64,000 nt of DNA from JABDBE01 sp049585795 (lineage in GTDB: Bacteria > Acidobacteriota > Terriglobia > Terriglobales > Acidobacteriaceae): contig JBAVAQ010000007.1 of NCBI GenBank assembly GCA_049585795.1, positions 62,001 to 126,000 of the forward strand. Direction: 5' to 3'. The notes beneath the pieces were generated by a model that saw only the letters and a list, made by a program, of their open reading frames with translations, did no database searches and was not told the origin of the DNA. Shown piece by piece: positions 10,001-18,025 of this stretch (positions within the stretch are counted from its first letter, which is position 1; every line of letters starts with the position of its first letter). Position numbers and translations under genes: made by a program.

Positions 10001-11539
10001 ACCAAGCGCACTCTGGCTACGATCTCGAAACTGCAACGATATCGCGGCCACCTGCTCAACTGGTACGACACTCGAACCCTGACTCCGTTGGAGCCCGAAC
10101 TAGTCTCCGCCGTCGACAGCGGCAATCTTGTGGCCTCCCTCTGGACTCTGCAGCAAGGGTGTTTGGATCTTCTCAGCCGTCCCATATTGCAGAGCTGCAT
10201 ATCCGATGGGTTCCGTGACCATCTTCGCATTCTGGTCGATCTGCATGCGTTCCCCCGCAGGAATCTGGCGGCATTTCAGAAAGATATTAAGAAGGAGAAG
10301 TGGCTGCAATATTTGTTGAATATTTCCGACACAGTTCTGCTGGCGAGTCGCGAGGAATCCAGCCAGTCAAAGCATTCAAGAGACGCGCAGTGGTTCGCCC
10401 AACAGGCACGCGCGCGGCTGGAAAGAGTCGAGCGGACGGTAAGCTCCTACGCTCCGTGGTTGCTGCCGAAGTTCGCTCCGCTGTGGGAGAAGCTTGCCAT
10501 CAACTCCAACTCTGCACCGGACCTTCCCGCGCTCGATCGAGTGCCGAGCTTCATCGATAACCTCGCGGTTCGGCTTCGTTTCGTCATGCGTTCAGCCGAA
10601 GGGGTTGGAGAGCAGCTTGCGTTGTACCAGCATCTCGAGGCTTTGCTTCCTGAGGCGCGTGCAAATGCCGTTCGCCTGATCGAAGACCTCCACACCATTG
10701 CTGTCAATGCGGCTAAACTTGCCAACGAGATGGATTTTCGGTTTCTCCTGAATCGGCGGAAGCTGCTGTCTGTCGGGTTTGATGTTAAGACTCAGAAGGT
10801 CCATTCCGCATGTTACGACCTGCTTGCCACGGAATCGCGCACTGCGGTGTTTACCGCGATTGCCAAGGACGACATCCGCCAGGAAAGCTGGTTCATGCTT
10901 GGCCGCGCTCATACTCTCGACCAGGGACGGCCCGTGTTGCTCTCTTGGACGGGAACGATGTTCGAGTACTTGATGCCCCTGATTTGGATGCGCACGTACC
11001 CGAACACTCTTCTGGAGCGTTCAGCGAGAGGAGCAATACGGTCGCAACAGGCATACGTTGCCAGCCGGCATATTCCGTGGGGCATTTCGGAGTCGGCCCA
11101 CTTCCGAATGGATGAAGCCGGCAATTATCAGTACTATGCTTTTGGAATTCCTTCTCTCGCACTGAGCAACCATGAGCTGAATGCCCTGGTTATCTCTCCT
11201 TACTCAACCTTTCTGGCGTTGCACGTCTGCGCTGCGGACGCGTTGAAAAATCTGCACCGAATGAGTCGCGACGGATGGTTAGGCGCGTATGGATTTTACG
11301 AATCTGCCGATTTCAGCGCTTCCCGCCATCATTCCAAGCGCTACGAACTGGTGCGTTGCTGGATGGCACATCATCAGGGCATGAGCTTGCTCTCCATTGC
11401 CAACTATCTTCTAAATGGCGTCGTGCAGCGGTGGTTCCACAGCGATCCCCGCGTGCAAGCCACGGAGTTGCTGCTGCACGAAAAACCGGTTGCTCGTGTC
11501 CGCACAACGCGTGCGGGCTACGGAGCCAGTGCCGCATGA
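7046..11539 (+). CDS. Cyclic beta-1,2-glucan synthase-like glycosyltransferase (GT84 plus glycoamylase-like domain, no GH94)
   Basis: A 1497-residue membrane protein corresponding to the N-terminal half of NdvB/ChvB/Cgs proteins, which are usually near 2800 residues. There are two helices at about 332-395, then a GT84-type catalytic region with the DxD motif in TLDSDTELP (about 541), HDLIEGAY, and HRWLRGDWQ (about 690), then several more helices, then a C-terminal glycoamylase-like (PF10091) domain with the conserved segments GISESAHFRMD and CWMAHHQGMSLLSIANYLL. The protein stops just after the point (ELLLHEKP) where full-length synthases continue into the GH94 phosphorylase domain that controls chain length. 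Substrate would be UDP-glucose at the inner membrane. The ATG at 7046 has only a weak ribosome site; an ATG at 7070 is possible. Confidence 0.85.
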   Translation: MQQNVHLEMINSETERIVDFSEESAANEAVLRSQAAELAQSLSWLPSENSSRAFVERCRHLSKVLKPLLRRLDVPLPGSPVSDDSRWLHDNVYLIISEFEGASETLKLRRKTPHVRTPSGTVVPRVAVLAEGYLGATAYQFTEKTFASYVEAFQEQTVLNTKELWALVPVLKLVLLEQIAVRGSQLIANLSGTYDVGVCVRSLRDVAQASWKDILEPLILPDHILREDPAGAYARMDLDSRDLYRSQLVDIAERADVSEIQVAQEVVALARQAQKQKQADPRVSQRCSHVGYYLLAEGTTLLHRRVGFRPTFYQRISALLRRYPDEFYLTTIQLITLAVMSGIVLLLIESQYSPELVLFSMLALFLPCSQAAVQLTNYLITALLQPQILPKLDLSEGIPDDCVTFVAVPSLLLNDSQVRKLVDDLEVRFLGNHDQNIHFALLTDLPDSRSEPREDDPLVDLSSELITGLNEKYAGRGMGSFLLFHRHRVYNPREEVWMGWERKRGKLMDLNRLLRNQYDSFPIKVGDLSVLSRVRFVITLDSDTELPRGSAQRMVGALAHPLNQAIIDPEKNIVVAGYGILQPRVGVSVQSTARSRLANIYSGETGFDIYTRAISDLYQDLYGEGIFAGKGIYEVDTVRQVLDRRFPRNALLSHDLIEGAYARAGLASDIEVIESYPSHYSAYNRRKHRWLRGDWQIAGWLLPRVPDESGQRVPNPISITAQWKILDNLRRSLVEPATLLLFVLGWVVLPGSPVYWTLATLAILFVPTWCQFVFELIRAAIKEKSEIARDAVDALFAANINVFLTLTFLAHQMLLSLDAVVRTLVRRIVTRQRLLQWETAAEAENGASSRTTLDTYLDWTPALALGLGILVWFVRPRALPAALPILLLWASSKWLSLWLNRPPRALRAEVPDKDELLLRRAALRTWRYFDEFSTEEHNWLLPDNVQEEPPAIAARISPTNLGLLLNARQVACEFGYLTVPEFALQTKRTLATISKLQRYRGHLLNWYDTRTLTPLEPELVSAVDSGNLVASLWTLQQGCLDLLSRPILQSCISDGFRDHLRILVDLHAFPRRNLAAFQKDIKKEKWLQYLLNISDTVLLASREESSQSKHSRDAQWFAQQARARLERVERTVSSYAPWLLPKFAPLWEKLAINSNSAPDLPALDRVPSFIDNLAVRLRFVMRSAEGVGEQLALYQHLEALLPEARANAVRLIEDLHTIAVNAAKLANEMDFRFLLNRRKLLSVGFDVKTQKVHSACYDLLATESRTAVFTAIAKDDIRQESWFMLGRAHTLDQGRPVLLSWTGTMFEYLMPLIWMRTYPNTLLERSARGAIRSQQAYVASRHIPWGISESAHFRMDEAGNYQYYAFGIPSLALSNHELNALVISPYSTFLALHVCAADALKNLHRMSRDGWLGAYGFYESADFSASRHHSKRYELVRCWMAHHQGMSLLSIANYLLNGVVQRWFHSDPRVQATELLLHEKPVARVRTTRAGYGASAA

Positions 11540-11610
11540 CTCCCGACCGATGGCTGGGACAAATTTAAATTAGCAATTGGTGGGCTGATTCCCCTCTGCT
11601 AAGGTGCTTG

Positions 11611-13125
11611 ATGCGGAAATCTTATCAAGTGCAGTTATTCGCCTTTTTCATCGCGACGCTGATGCCAGGTGTGACCCAGGTGCATGCTCAGGTCAATCCG
11701 AATCCGGATGTAATCGTCGTAGATGCGAATGCTCCTTCGCATCCGTTCCCGCATTTTTGGGAGAAGATGTTTGGCTCCGGACGCGCCGTTCTAAGCCTGC
11801 GAGACAGCTACCAGCGCGATTTGCGCGAAGTCAAGCAGGCCACCGATTTTGATTACGTGCGCTTCCATGCCATTTTTCACGACGAAATTGGTTCGTACGA
11901 CGAAGACAGCCAGGGTCGCCCCGTGTACAACTTCTCCTACGTCGATCAGATTTACGATGGTCTGCTGGCCAACCACGTCCGCCCGTTTGTCGAGCTGAGC
12001 TTCATGCCTCAAAAGTTGGCTGCTCACAATATCCTGCATACCTTCTGGTACAAACCGAACATCTCTCCGCCCAAAGATTGGGTCAAGTGGGAAGGCCTCA
12101 TCAGCGCATTCACCAAACATCTGGTCGATCGCTATGGCATCGATGAAGTTGCGCAATGGTACTTTGAAGTTTGGAACGAACCCAATCTCGATTTCTGGGC
12201 TGGGGAGCCGAAACAAGCAACTTATTGGGAGCTCTACGATCACACCGCTCGCACCATCAAAGCCGTGAATCCACGCCTTCGCGTTGGAGGCCCTGCGACG
12301 GCTCAAGCCGCGTGGGCGGACGCTTTCATCAAACATTGTGCCGAGAACAATGTTCCCGTCGACTTCGTTTCTACGCATGTCTATGGCAACGATCGCGCGC
12401 AAGATGTATTCGCGACTGACGAAAAGATTCCGCGCGACCAAATGGTTTGCCGCGCAGTGAGCAAAGTTCATAACCAGATTGAAGCTTCTGCCATGCCGCG
12501 CCTGCCCTTGATCTGGAGCGAGTTCAACGCCAGTTACATGAACGAGCCCGATGTCACGGACTCGACTTATATGGGGCCTTGGCTGGCCGACACTATCCGC
12601 CAATGTGACGGGCTTGTGAGCATGATGTCCTACTGGACCTTCTCTGACGTGTTTGAGGAGCAGGGGGTGGTGAAGACGCCTTTTTACGGCGGCTACGGAC
12701 TCATTGCTACCGGCGGCATTCCGAAACCGGCATATAACGCCTTCAAACTCTTGCACCAGCTTGGAGACCAGCGCATTGCTCTCGACTCAGACTTCGCTCT
12801 GCTCACTCGCCGAAACGACGGCACGTTGGTTCTCGCGGCCTGGAACTACGCTCCGCCGGGAGAGACGGGTTCGCCGAAAACTATCACCTTGCAATTGAAG
12901 AATACGAGGGCGCGGCATGCTGGCATCTCGCGCGTGGATCACGACCATGGGGATTTCCACTCTGCCTACGAAAAAATGGGTTCGCCCCGCTATCCCACGC
13001 TGGCGCAGATACAGGATCTAAGCCATGCTACTGAGCTTCCCAATCCAGACAATCGCAAGCTGAAGAATAACCAACTGACCCTCACGTTGCCCGCGCATGG
13101 TTTGGCAGTGATTGAACTGAAGTAG
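11611..13125 (+). CDS. Secreted GH39-type glycoside hydrolase
   Basis: A 504-residue protein with an N-terminal signal peptide (hydrophobic core FAFFIATLMPGV, cleavage likely after VHA). It has a clan-A TIM barrel: the acid/base Glu is in FEVWNEPNLDFW (E about 190) and the nucleophile Glu in LIWSEFNASY (E about 304), both typical of GH39 (beta-xylosidase and alpha-L-iduronidase family). A short C-terminal beta domain follows. It starts 71 bases after the glucan synthase-like gene on the same strand, so it is likely periplasmic or extracellular and works on the same or a linked polysaccharide. Substrate specificity cannot be read from the sequence. The ATG at 11611 has AAGGTG upstream. Confidence 0.87.
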   Translation: MRKSYQVQLFAFFIATLMPGVTQVHAQVNPNPDVIVVDANAPSHPFPHFWEKMFGSGRAVLSLRDSYQRDLREVKQATDFDYVRFHAIFHDEIGSYDEDSQGRPVYNFSYVDQIYDGLLANHVRPFVELSFMPQKLAAHNILHTFWYKPNISPPKDWVKWEGLISAFTKHLVDRYGIDEVAQWYFEVWNEPNLDFWAGEPKQATYWELYDHTARTIKAVNPRLRVGGPATAQAAWADAFIKHCAENNVPVDFVSTHVYGNDRAQDVFATDEKIPRDQMVCRAVSKVHNQIEASAMPRLPLIWSEFNASYMNEPDVTDSTYMGPWLADTIRQCDGLVSMMSYWTFSDVFEEQGVVKTPFYGGYGLIATGGIPKPAYNAFKLLHQLGDQRIALDSDFALLTRRNDGTLVLAAWNYAPPGETGSPKTITLQLKNTRARHAGISRVDHDHGDFHSAYEKMGSPRYPTLAQIQDLSHATELPNPDNRKLKNNQLTLTLPAHGLAVIELK

Positions 13126-13160
13126 AAGCTGTGGGGTTCCTCAGCCGCGAGCGATCCTTC

Positions 13161-14537
13161 TCACTCGGTCGGCTCCGAGGAAGTGTAAGTATGAAATCCG
13201 GCTCGTTCCATGCCGCGCTTCGCCTCCGGATTCTTCATGAACGTTTCCCAGACGAATCCAGTGCGCGCATTTTCAGCCATCAGCATCGTAATGCCGGTGT
13301 CAATGCCAATCACATCGGTGTCGTACCAGTTTTTCAAAGGATTGAATGCATTCACGAATCCATATCGGCTCCAGGCCGCTCCATAGTGAGCCTTGATGTT
13401 TTGCAGCACGCGCATCACGGGCTGGGGTAGAAAGGGAAGCGATCCCGCCGATGCGCTAGGGACGACCGTACCGTCGATTGGCCCCATCGAAGGTGGCCCA
13501 CCCCAGATTACATAGCCTTTTTGCGAATCCGATGCCGTAATACCCCACAAGTCGTCGCTGTAATCCGGAAACTGTTTTGCCAGCTCCAAACAAAAACGGC
13601 GATGAACGTCGGTCGCGATCATCGAGTTATGAAAGTAATCTGCGTATTTATCGCGTTTGCCGCGGAAATCAAACCAGGCCTGCGAATACTGATGGACGAA
13701 CAAGGGGGCAAAAGAGCCAATGTAACGGAGACCGTCATATTCGAACGTGGTTCGTTTCCACGCGTTCCAGGTTTCGACCCGGAGCGGATAAGTCGCGGAC
13801 CCCAACCCCAGGAGATACATCATCATCAGTTCGCTGTAGTTGTCCCAGCGGTACGGCAAGAAACCGATCTCTGGAGTCCATCCATGTGGCAACAACGATG
13901 TGTCTTCCGACAGCCAGGTCCAATCTACTCGATTGAAAATCTCGTACGCCAGCAGACTGATTTCCGAATGCTGAAAATGTTGCCGGCAGGTAAGAATTCC
14001 ACAAAGCAGGATGGCTGTGTCAACCGACGACACCTCGGAATCCCACACCCGCTCGCCAGTGTTTATGTTGGCGAAGTGATAGAAGAATCCACGGTGGGTC
14101 GGTAACTTCTTCCACAAGAAACGCAGGCTCGCCACCGCTCGTTCGCGTGCCTCAGACAAGGAGACATAGCCGCGCTTTTGCCCAATGCAGAGCGCAGTTA
14201 GTCCGAATCCCGTAGCCGCAATGCTGGCCACGATTCCGGTGTCATTCGTGCGCGTATTACATCGGTCTTTCACCATCCCGGTTTGCGGATTGCCTTGCTC
14301 CCAGAAAAAAAGGAAATTCGCCTTCTCAATTTCCTCCAGCAATTCGTCATCAGCCTGGGAAAGCGATGTTTGCGCTGGAGGGGGCGCCGGCTTAAGGTGC
14401 TGTTCATCCGGAGAAGCGAATAAGGGCTGAAGGCGCCGTGAAAAAGGCAAGCCAACACCCAGGCCAGCCATCTGCTTTAGCAGATTTCTCCGCGACATAC
14501 CTTCATTTTTTGAATTGTTCTCGTTGGTCCCACTCAC
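13161..14537 (-). CDS. Tat-exported GH144-like glucanase (glycoamylase family)
   Basis: A 458-residue protein with a twin-arginine signal (SRRNLLKQMAG, hydrophobic stretch after it), so it is exported folded. The mature part has the glycoamylase-like (PF10091) pattern: ANFLFFWEQGNPQTGMVKDR, NDTGIVASIAATGFGLTALC, WDSEVSSVDTAILL, then GWTPEIGFLPYRWDNYSELM and WGITASDSQKGY. This family includes GH144 endo-beta-1,2-glucanases. It converges on the GH39 gene (36 bases apart) and sits in a locus with a beta-1,2-glucan synthase-like gene, which supports a glucan-cutting role. The GTG at 14537 is the longest start; an ATG at 14498 directly before the Tat motif is equally possible. Confidence 0.82.
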   Translation of the reverse strand: MSGTNENNSKNEGMSRRNLLKQMAGLGVGLPFSRRLQPLFASPDEQHLKPAPPPAQTSLSQADDELLEEIEKANFLFFWEQGNPQTGMVKDRCNTRTNDTGIVASIAATGFGLTALCIGQKRGYVSLSEARERAVASLRFLWKKLPTHRGFFYHFANINTGERVWDSEVSSVDTAILLCGILTCRQHFQHSEISLLAYEIFNRVDWTWLSEDTSLLPHGWTPEIGFLPYRWDNYSELMMMYLLGLGSATYPLRVETWNAWKRTTFEYDGLRYIGSFAPLFVHQYSQAWFDFRGKRDKYADYFHNSMIATDVHRRFCLELAKQFPDYSDDLWGITASDSQKGYVIWGGPPSMGPIDGTVVPSASAGSLPFLPQPVMRVLQNIKAHYGAAWSRYGFVNAFNPLKNWYDTDVIGIDTGITMLMAENARTGFVWETFMKNPEAKRGMERAGFHTYTSSEPTE

Positions 14538-14685
14538 TTAGTGAAGTTTAGACGATTTTCGACCCAACTGCCCGCACAGGAACCACAAAAAGTAGGAAAC
14601 CTTTGTGCTTGACCGACGGATATCTATGCAATGGAAGCATCCAATGGAATCAACATAGTGTCATAGAATAATCTACAGTGACAGG

Positions 14686-15672
14686 ATGACTGGCAGACGA
14701 AAGACCGTGATTTGGGTTCTTGTGGTTGCTGTTCTCGCCGGCGCCCTGGTGGCTGTGCTGGTTGCTATTCATAAAGCACAACCGATCACGATTAAGGGCG
14801 CGGTCCTGAGCCAGGACCCCGATCCGCAAAAGCAATTGCCCATTGCGGACGTTCAAATCACCGGCACAGACGGTTCCAACGCCAGTACCGCCAAGTCGGA
14901 CCCCTCCGGCTACTTCAGTCTTACTTTGCGCCGGGGACTCAGGCGGCGTCAGCCACTCACGTTGCATTTCCGCCATCCGGGTTATCTGCCACTCGACCTC
15001 AATGAATTTGTCAGCGATCAGATCTACATCGCTCGTATGGTGCCAATTTCTCATGAAGCGCGGCCACAATCCGACCGTCCTGAAATTACGGTTTCCAACG
15101 TGCGAGTAAGGTATTCGGTAAAGGCCACCACAGATGCGGATGTAGGCAGCGCGGTAAAAACATTCCAGGTCCCGAATGTTGGCGATGTGCCTTGCAAAGG
15201 CCGTCATCCCTGTTCGCCGGATGGCAAATGGAAGGCAGCGCTGAGTTCTGCATCCTTGGATGCGGGCGAAGGAAATGAGTTCCGAAATGCCCGCGTTTCT
15301 TGCATCGCAGGCCCGTGTCCTTTCACCCATATCGAGTTCGAAGATCTTTCCCGCGGAGGTCGAAAGGTCAACGTCTCGGTTAGGAATTGGTCTGACACGA
15401 CTACCTTCCTAATAGAGGCTGAGGTGGTCCACCCCATGGTCAGCGATCTCGTACGCGAATCTTATCCCGTAATTTTCGGCCGAGCGTTGAATTTCAGTTT
15501 GCCCACTTCCGCGGAGGGCCCCAGCATCGAAGCTGAGATCAATGGAGAGTCCATAGTGTTCCCACTGGGCCCGGATCTCTACCTAAACTGGGCCGATTGC
15601 CACGTCCGAGTCGATAAAGACCAGGCCCGAGCCTATCGCTGTGAACTCAAGCCCGGCTATCGGTTCAAATAG
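14686..15672 (+). CDS. Membrane-anchored protein with a carboxypeptidase-regulatory-like domain
   Basis: A 328-residue protein. One N-terminal transmembrane helix (VIWVLVVAVLAGALVAVLVA, about 8-27) anchors a periplasmic part. Residues about 35-105 resemble the carboxypeptidase-regulatory-like beta sandwich (ITIKGAVLSQ, PIADVQITG, SDPSGYFSL). The remainder has cysteine pairs (VPCKGRHPC, VSCIAGPC) that could form disulfides and is not recognised. It is divergent from the glucanase gene and convergent with gntK. Only ACAGG immediately precedes the ATG, so the start is not strongly supported. Function unknown. Confidence 0.65.
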   Translation: MTGRRKTVIWVLVVAVLAGALVAVLVAIHKAQPITIKGAVLSQDPDPQKQLPIADVQITGTDGSNASTAKSDPSGYFSLTLRRGLRRRQPLTLHFRHPGYLPLDLNEFVSDQIYIARMVPISHEARPQSDRPEITVSNVRVRYSVKATTDADVGSAVKTFQVPNVGDVPCKGRHPCSPDGKWKAALSSASLDAGEGNEFRNARVSCIAGPCPFTHIEFEDLSRGGRKVNVSVRNWSDTTTFLIEAEVVHPMVSDLVRESYPVIFGRALNFSLPTSAEGPSIEAEINGESIVFPLGPDLYLNWADCHVRVDKDQARAYRCELKPGYRFK

Positions 15673-15703
15673 TTCGATTTAAGTCGGCGGAGAATAATTC
15701 GGC

Positions 15704-16189
15704 CTAAATCAGTCCCAGTGCCGACCTCACCCGTTTGATGATCTCAGTTTCCGATAAAGACGCATCGATTGCGACCGCATCTACCGGTTCTTCCAAACTT
15801 GCAAACTGGCTGGCGAGCAAAGATTCTCGCGCAAAGTGGTCCTGCCGCTTTTGCAAACGCGAGGAAATCAGGTCGAAACTTCCTTTCAAATATACGACCT
15901 TCATATCCAGTCCTTGCTGTAATTGCTCGCGATAGCTCTGCTTCAAGGCTGAACAAGCAAGCAAAACGTCTTGTCCTTTTTCAACTTGCTTCACAATAAA
16001 ATCGTGGATTGCCTGTAACCACGGGCGGCGATCGGCGTCGTCCAAAGGTATGCCGCGGCTCATCTTCTCTTTGTTCGAGGCTGAGTGAAAGTCGTCGGCA
16101 TCGACAAATATCCAGCCGAGATCCTCAGCAAGCAACTTCCCGACGGTGGTTTTGCCGGAACCCTCCACTCCCATCACAAGGATCACCAA
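15704..16189 (-). CDS. gntK: Gluconokinase
   Basis: A 161-residue single-domain kinase that phosphorylates D-gluconate with ATP to 6-phosphogluconate for the pentose phosphate or Entner-Doudoroff routes. The P-loop is GVEGSGKTTVG at the N-terminus; VDADDFHSASNKEKMSRGIPLDDADRRPWL would be the substrate region, seen as DADDFH and GIPLDDADR; CSALKQSYR is also typical. Length matches the GntK family. The start is TTG at 16189 (GGAG seven bases upstream) or the adjacent GTG at 16186. No gluconate transporter or regulator is adjacent. The stop lies within an inverted repeat shared with the convergent gene ending at 15672 (arms 15676-15681 and 15705-15710). Confidence 0.9.
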   Translation of the reverse strand: MVILVMGVEGSGKTTVGKLLAEDLGWIFVDADDFHSASNKEKMSRGIPLDDADRRPWLQAIHDFIVKQVEKGQDVLLACSALKQSYREQLQQGLDMKVVYLKGSFDLISSRLQKRQDHFARESLLASQFASLEEPVDAVAIDASLSETEIIKRVRSALGLI

Positions 16190-16219
16190 GGCGCGGCTCC
16201 AGGGCGGTTGGGTTTGTAT

Positions 16220-16930
16220 CTAGATCTGGTAATCGATGTCTTCCATGATTCTCTGCATGGATGCGGAGAGGGGTTCATGTGCGATCCCAGCGCCTTCGAG
16301 TTTTTGCACGCGCTCGCGCAACTTGTTTACCTCGGTCGCTACCGCCGCGAGCGCTTCAGAGAGCGGATCGTTGATTTGTTTCGGGTCGGTGATGACGACG
16401 CGTTCTCCGTCACGGAAAATGATGTGGCCCGGAACCCCGACCACGGTGGAATTCTCCGGAACACTTCGCAACACCACCGAACCGGCGCCAATCCTGCAAT
16501 TCCGGCCGATCGTTATGTTGCCCAGAATTTTTGCTCCCCCGCCAATCACGACCTCGTCTTCGACCGTCGGATGCCGCTTGCCGTGCTCTTTGCCGGTGCC
16601 GCCAAGCGTCACCCCCTGATACAAAGTCACGTCATTGCCGACGATCGCCGTCTCGCCGATGACCACTCCCAGCCCATGATCAATGAACAATCGCCGACCA
16701 ATCTTGGCTCCGGGATGAATTTCGATTCCAGTTAGGAAGCGCGCCACCTGCGAGAGCCATCGGGCAAGCAGAAAGAAAGAATGGTTCCACAGCCAGTGAT
16801 TGATGCGGTAGAACCACACCGCATGCAGTCCCGAATAGCAAAGAAAAACTTCCATGCGCGACTTGGCTGCTGGATCGCGCTCCAGCACCGTGACCACGTC
16901 TTCGCGAATTAAGCCTGCAAGATGAGCCAT
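16220..16930 (-). CDS. cysE: Serine O-acetyltransferase
   Basis: A 236-residue left-handed beta-helix acetyltransferase that makes O-acetylserine from serine and acetyl-CoA. The N-terminal helical part carries VFLCYSGLHAVWFYRINHWL, and the hexapeptide-repeat part includes GIEIHPGAKIG, FIDHGLGVVIGETA with the active-site His, VTLYQGVTLGGTGK and KRHPTVEDEVVIGGGAKILG. A short C-terminal coiled segment follows. It begins three bases after the stop of cysK, so the two enzymes of cysteine synthesis are one transcription unit, with cysK first. Confidence 0.95.
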   Translation of the reverse strand: MAHLAGLIREDVVTVLERDPAAKSRMEVFLCYSGLHAVWFYRINHWLWNHSFFLLARWLSQVARFLTGIEIHPGAKIGRRLFIDHGLGVVIGETAIVGNDVTLYQGVTLGGTGKEHGKRHPTVEDEVVIGGGAKILGNITIGRNCRIGAGSVVLRSVPENSTVVGVPGHIIFRDGERVVITDPKQINDPLSEALAAVATEVNKLRERVQKLEGAGIAHEPLSASMQRIMEDIDYQI

Positions 16931-16933
16931 GAA

Positions 16934-17905
16934 TCAAGCCGCAATCGCAGTGGTTGGAATCTGCAAAGCCTCGTCGCGCAGCCCTTGAAACAGAACGCTG
17001 GTCAAGTAACGCTCCCCGAAGTCCGGCAAAACCGCCACCAGCAGCTTACCCGCATTCTCCTTCCGGCTCGCGACTTTGATCGCGGCGGATACGGCAGCTC
17101 CCGACGAAATCCCGACGAGAAGACCTTCCTCCCTGGCGAGGCGGCGCGCCATGTTGATGGCTTCGTCGTTGGTGACGGTGACGACTTCATCGATATAGTC
17201 CCGGCGCAAAATGCTGGGCACAAATCCGGCGCCAATGCCCTGGATTTTATGCGGCGAAGGCTTGCCTCCCGAGAGCACCGGGCTTTCCGCCGGTTCAACT
17301 GCAACCGCCTTGAACGACGGCTTTTTCGGCTTAATGTATTGGCAAACTCCAGTGATCGTGCCGCCTGTGCCCACGCCGGAGATAAGAATGTCGACCGCTC
17401 CATCCGTATCATTCCAAATTTCGGGCCCGGTAGTTTCGAAGTGAATTTTGGGGTTGGCAGGATTGTCGAACTGCTGCAGCATGAAACCGTTCGGCGTCTT
17501 GGCCAGGATTTCCTCCGCTTTTGCGATCGCGCCTTTCATTCCATTGGGGCCGGGAGTCAGAACGATTTCCGCGCCAAACGCCAACAGAAGCACGCGCCGC
17601 TCCAGGCTCATGGTTTCCGGCATGGTCAGGATGAGCTTGTACCCTCGTGCAGCCGCCACGAACGCCAGGCCGATTCCGGTGTTGCCGCTGGTGGGCTCAA
17701 TCAGCACGGTTTTGCCGGGCTGAATTTTACCCGTCCGTTCGGCCTCGGTGATCATGCTGACACCAATGCGGTCTTTTACGCTGGCGCAAGGATTCGCGCT
17801 CTCCATCTTCGCCACCACTTTTCCTGCGCAGCCCTCGGTCACTTTGTTCAGCCGCACCAGGGGCGTACTGCCGATGAGCTCCGTGACGTCGTTTGCAATT
17901 TTCAT
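16934..17905 (-). CDS. cysK: Cysteine synthase (O-acetylserine sulfhydrylase)
   Basis: A 323-residue PLP enzyme converting O-acetylserine and sulfide to cysteine. Visible motifs: PLP-lysine in ASVKDRIG (about residue 44), substrate loop PTSGNTGIGLAF, phosphate-binding GVGTGGTITG, and C-terminal LPDFGERYLTSVLF. Length is normal for the family. A strong ribosome site GGAGGA lies nine bases upstream of the ATG at 17905. It is followed by cysE three bases later; the two proteins also form the cysteine synthase complex in well-studied bacteria. Confidence 0.96.
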   Translation of the reverse strand: MKIANDVTELIGSTPLVRLNKVTEGCAGKVVAKMESANPCASVKDRIGVSMITEAERTGKIQPGKTVLIEPTSGNTGIGLAFVAAARGYKLILTMPETMSLERRVLLLAFGAEIVLTPGPNGMKGAIAKAEEILAKTPNGFMLQQFDNPANPKIHFETTGPEIWNDTDGAVDILISGVGTGGTITGVCQYIKPKKPSFKAVAVEPAESPVLSGGKPSPHKIQGIGAGFVPSILRRDYIDEVVTVTNDEAINMARRLAREEGLLVGISSGAAVSAAIKVASRKENAGKLLVAVLPDFGERYLTSVLFQGLRDEALQIPTTAIAA

Positions 17906-18003
17906 AATCAGCTGTTCCTCCGAAGAATTGGATGCAGCGCATTGTACTTTTTACTCAACGGTGGCCCATCTTTCGTACCCACCCTGTTTTTCAGCTCCTA
18001 CGA

Positions 18004-18009
18004 TATAAT
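18004..18009 (+). promoter_or_regulatory. Candidate -10 box
   Basis: A perfect TATAAT lies 16 bases before the ATG of the small gene at 18026, placing the likely transcript start about 10 bases ahead of the ATG. No good -35 element is seen at the right distance. Confidence 0.4.
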
Positions 18010-18025
18010 CAGTCCCAACACTTCC

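Noticed and set aside
11791..12756. A 321-codon antisense frame across the GH39 gene
   Set aside because: No recognisable motif; a shadow of a gene with clear catalytic residues and signal peptide.
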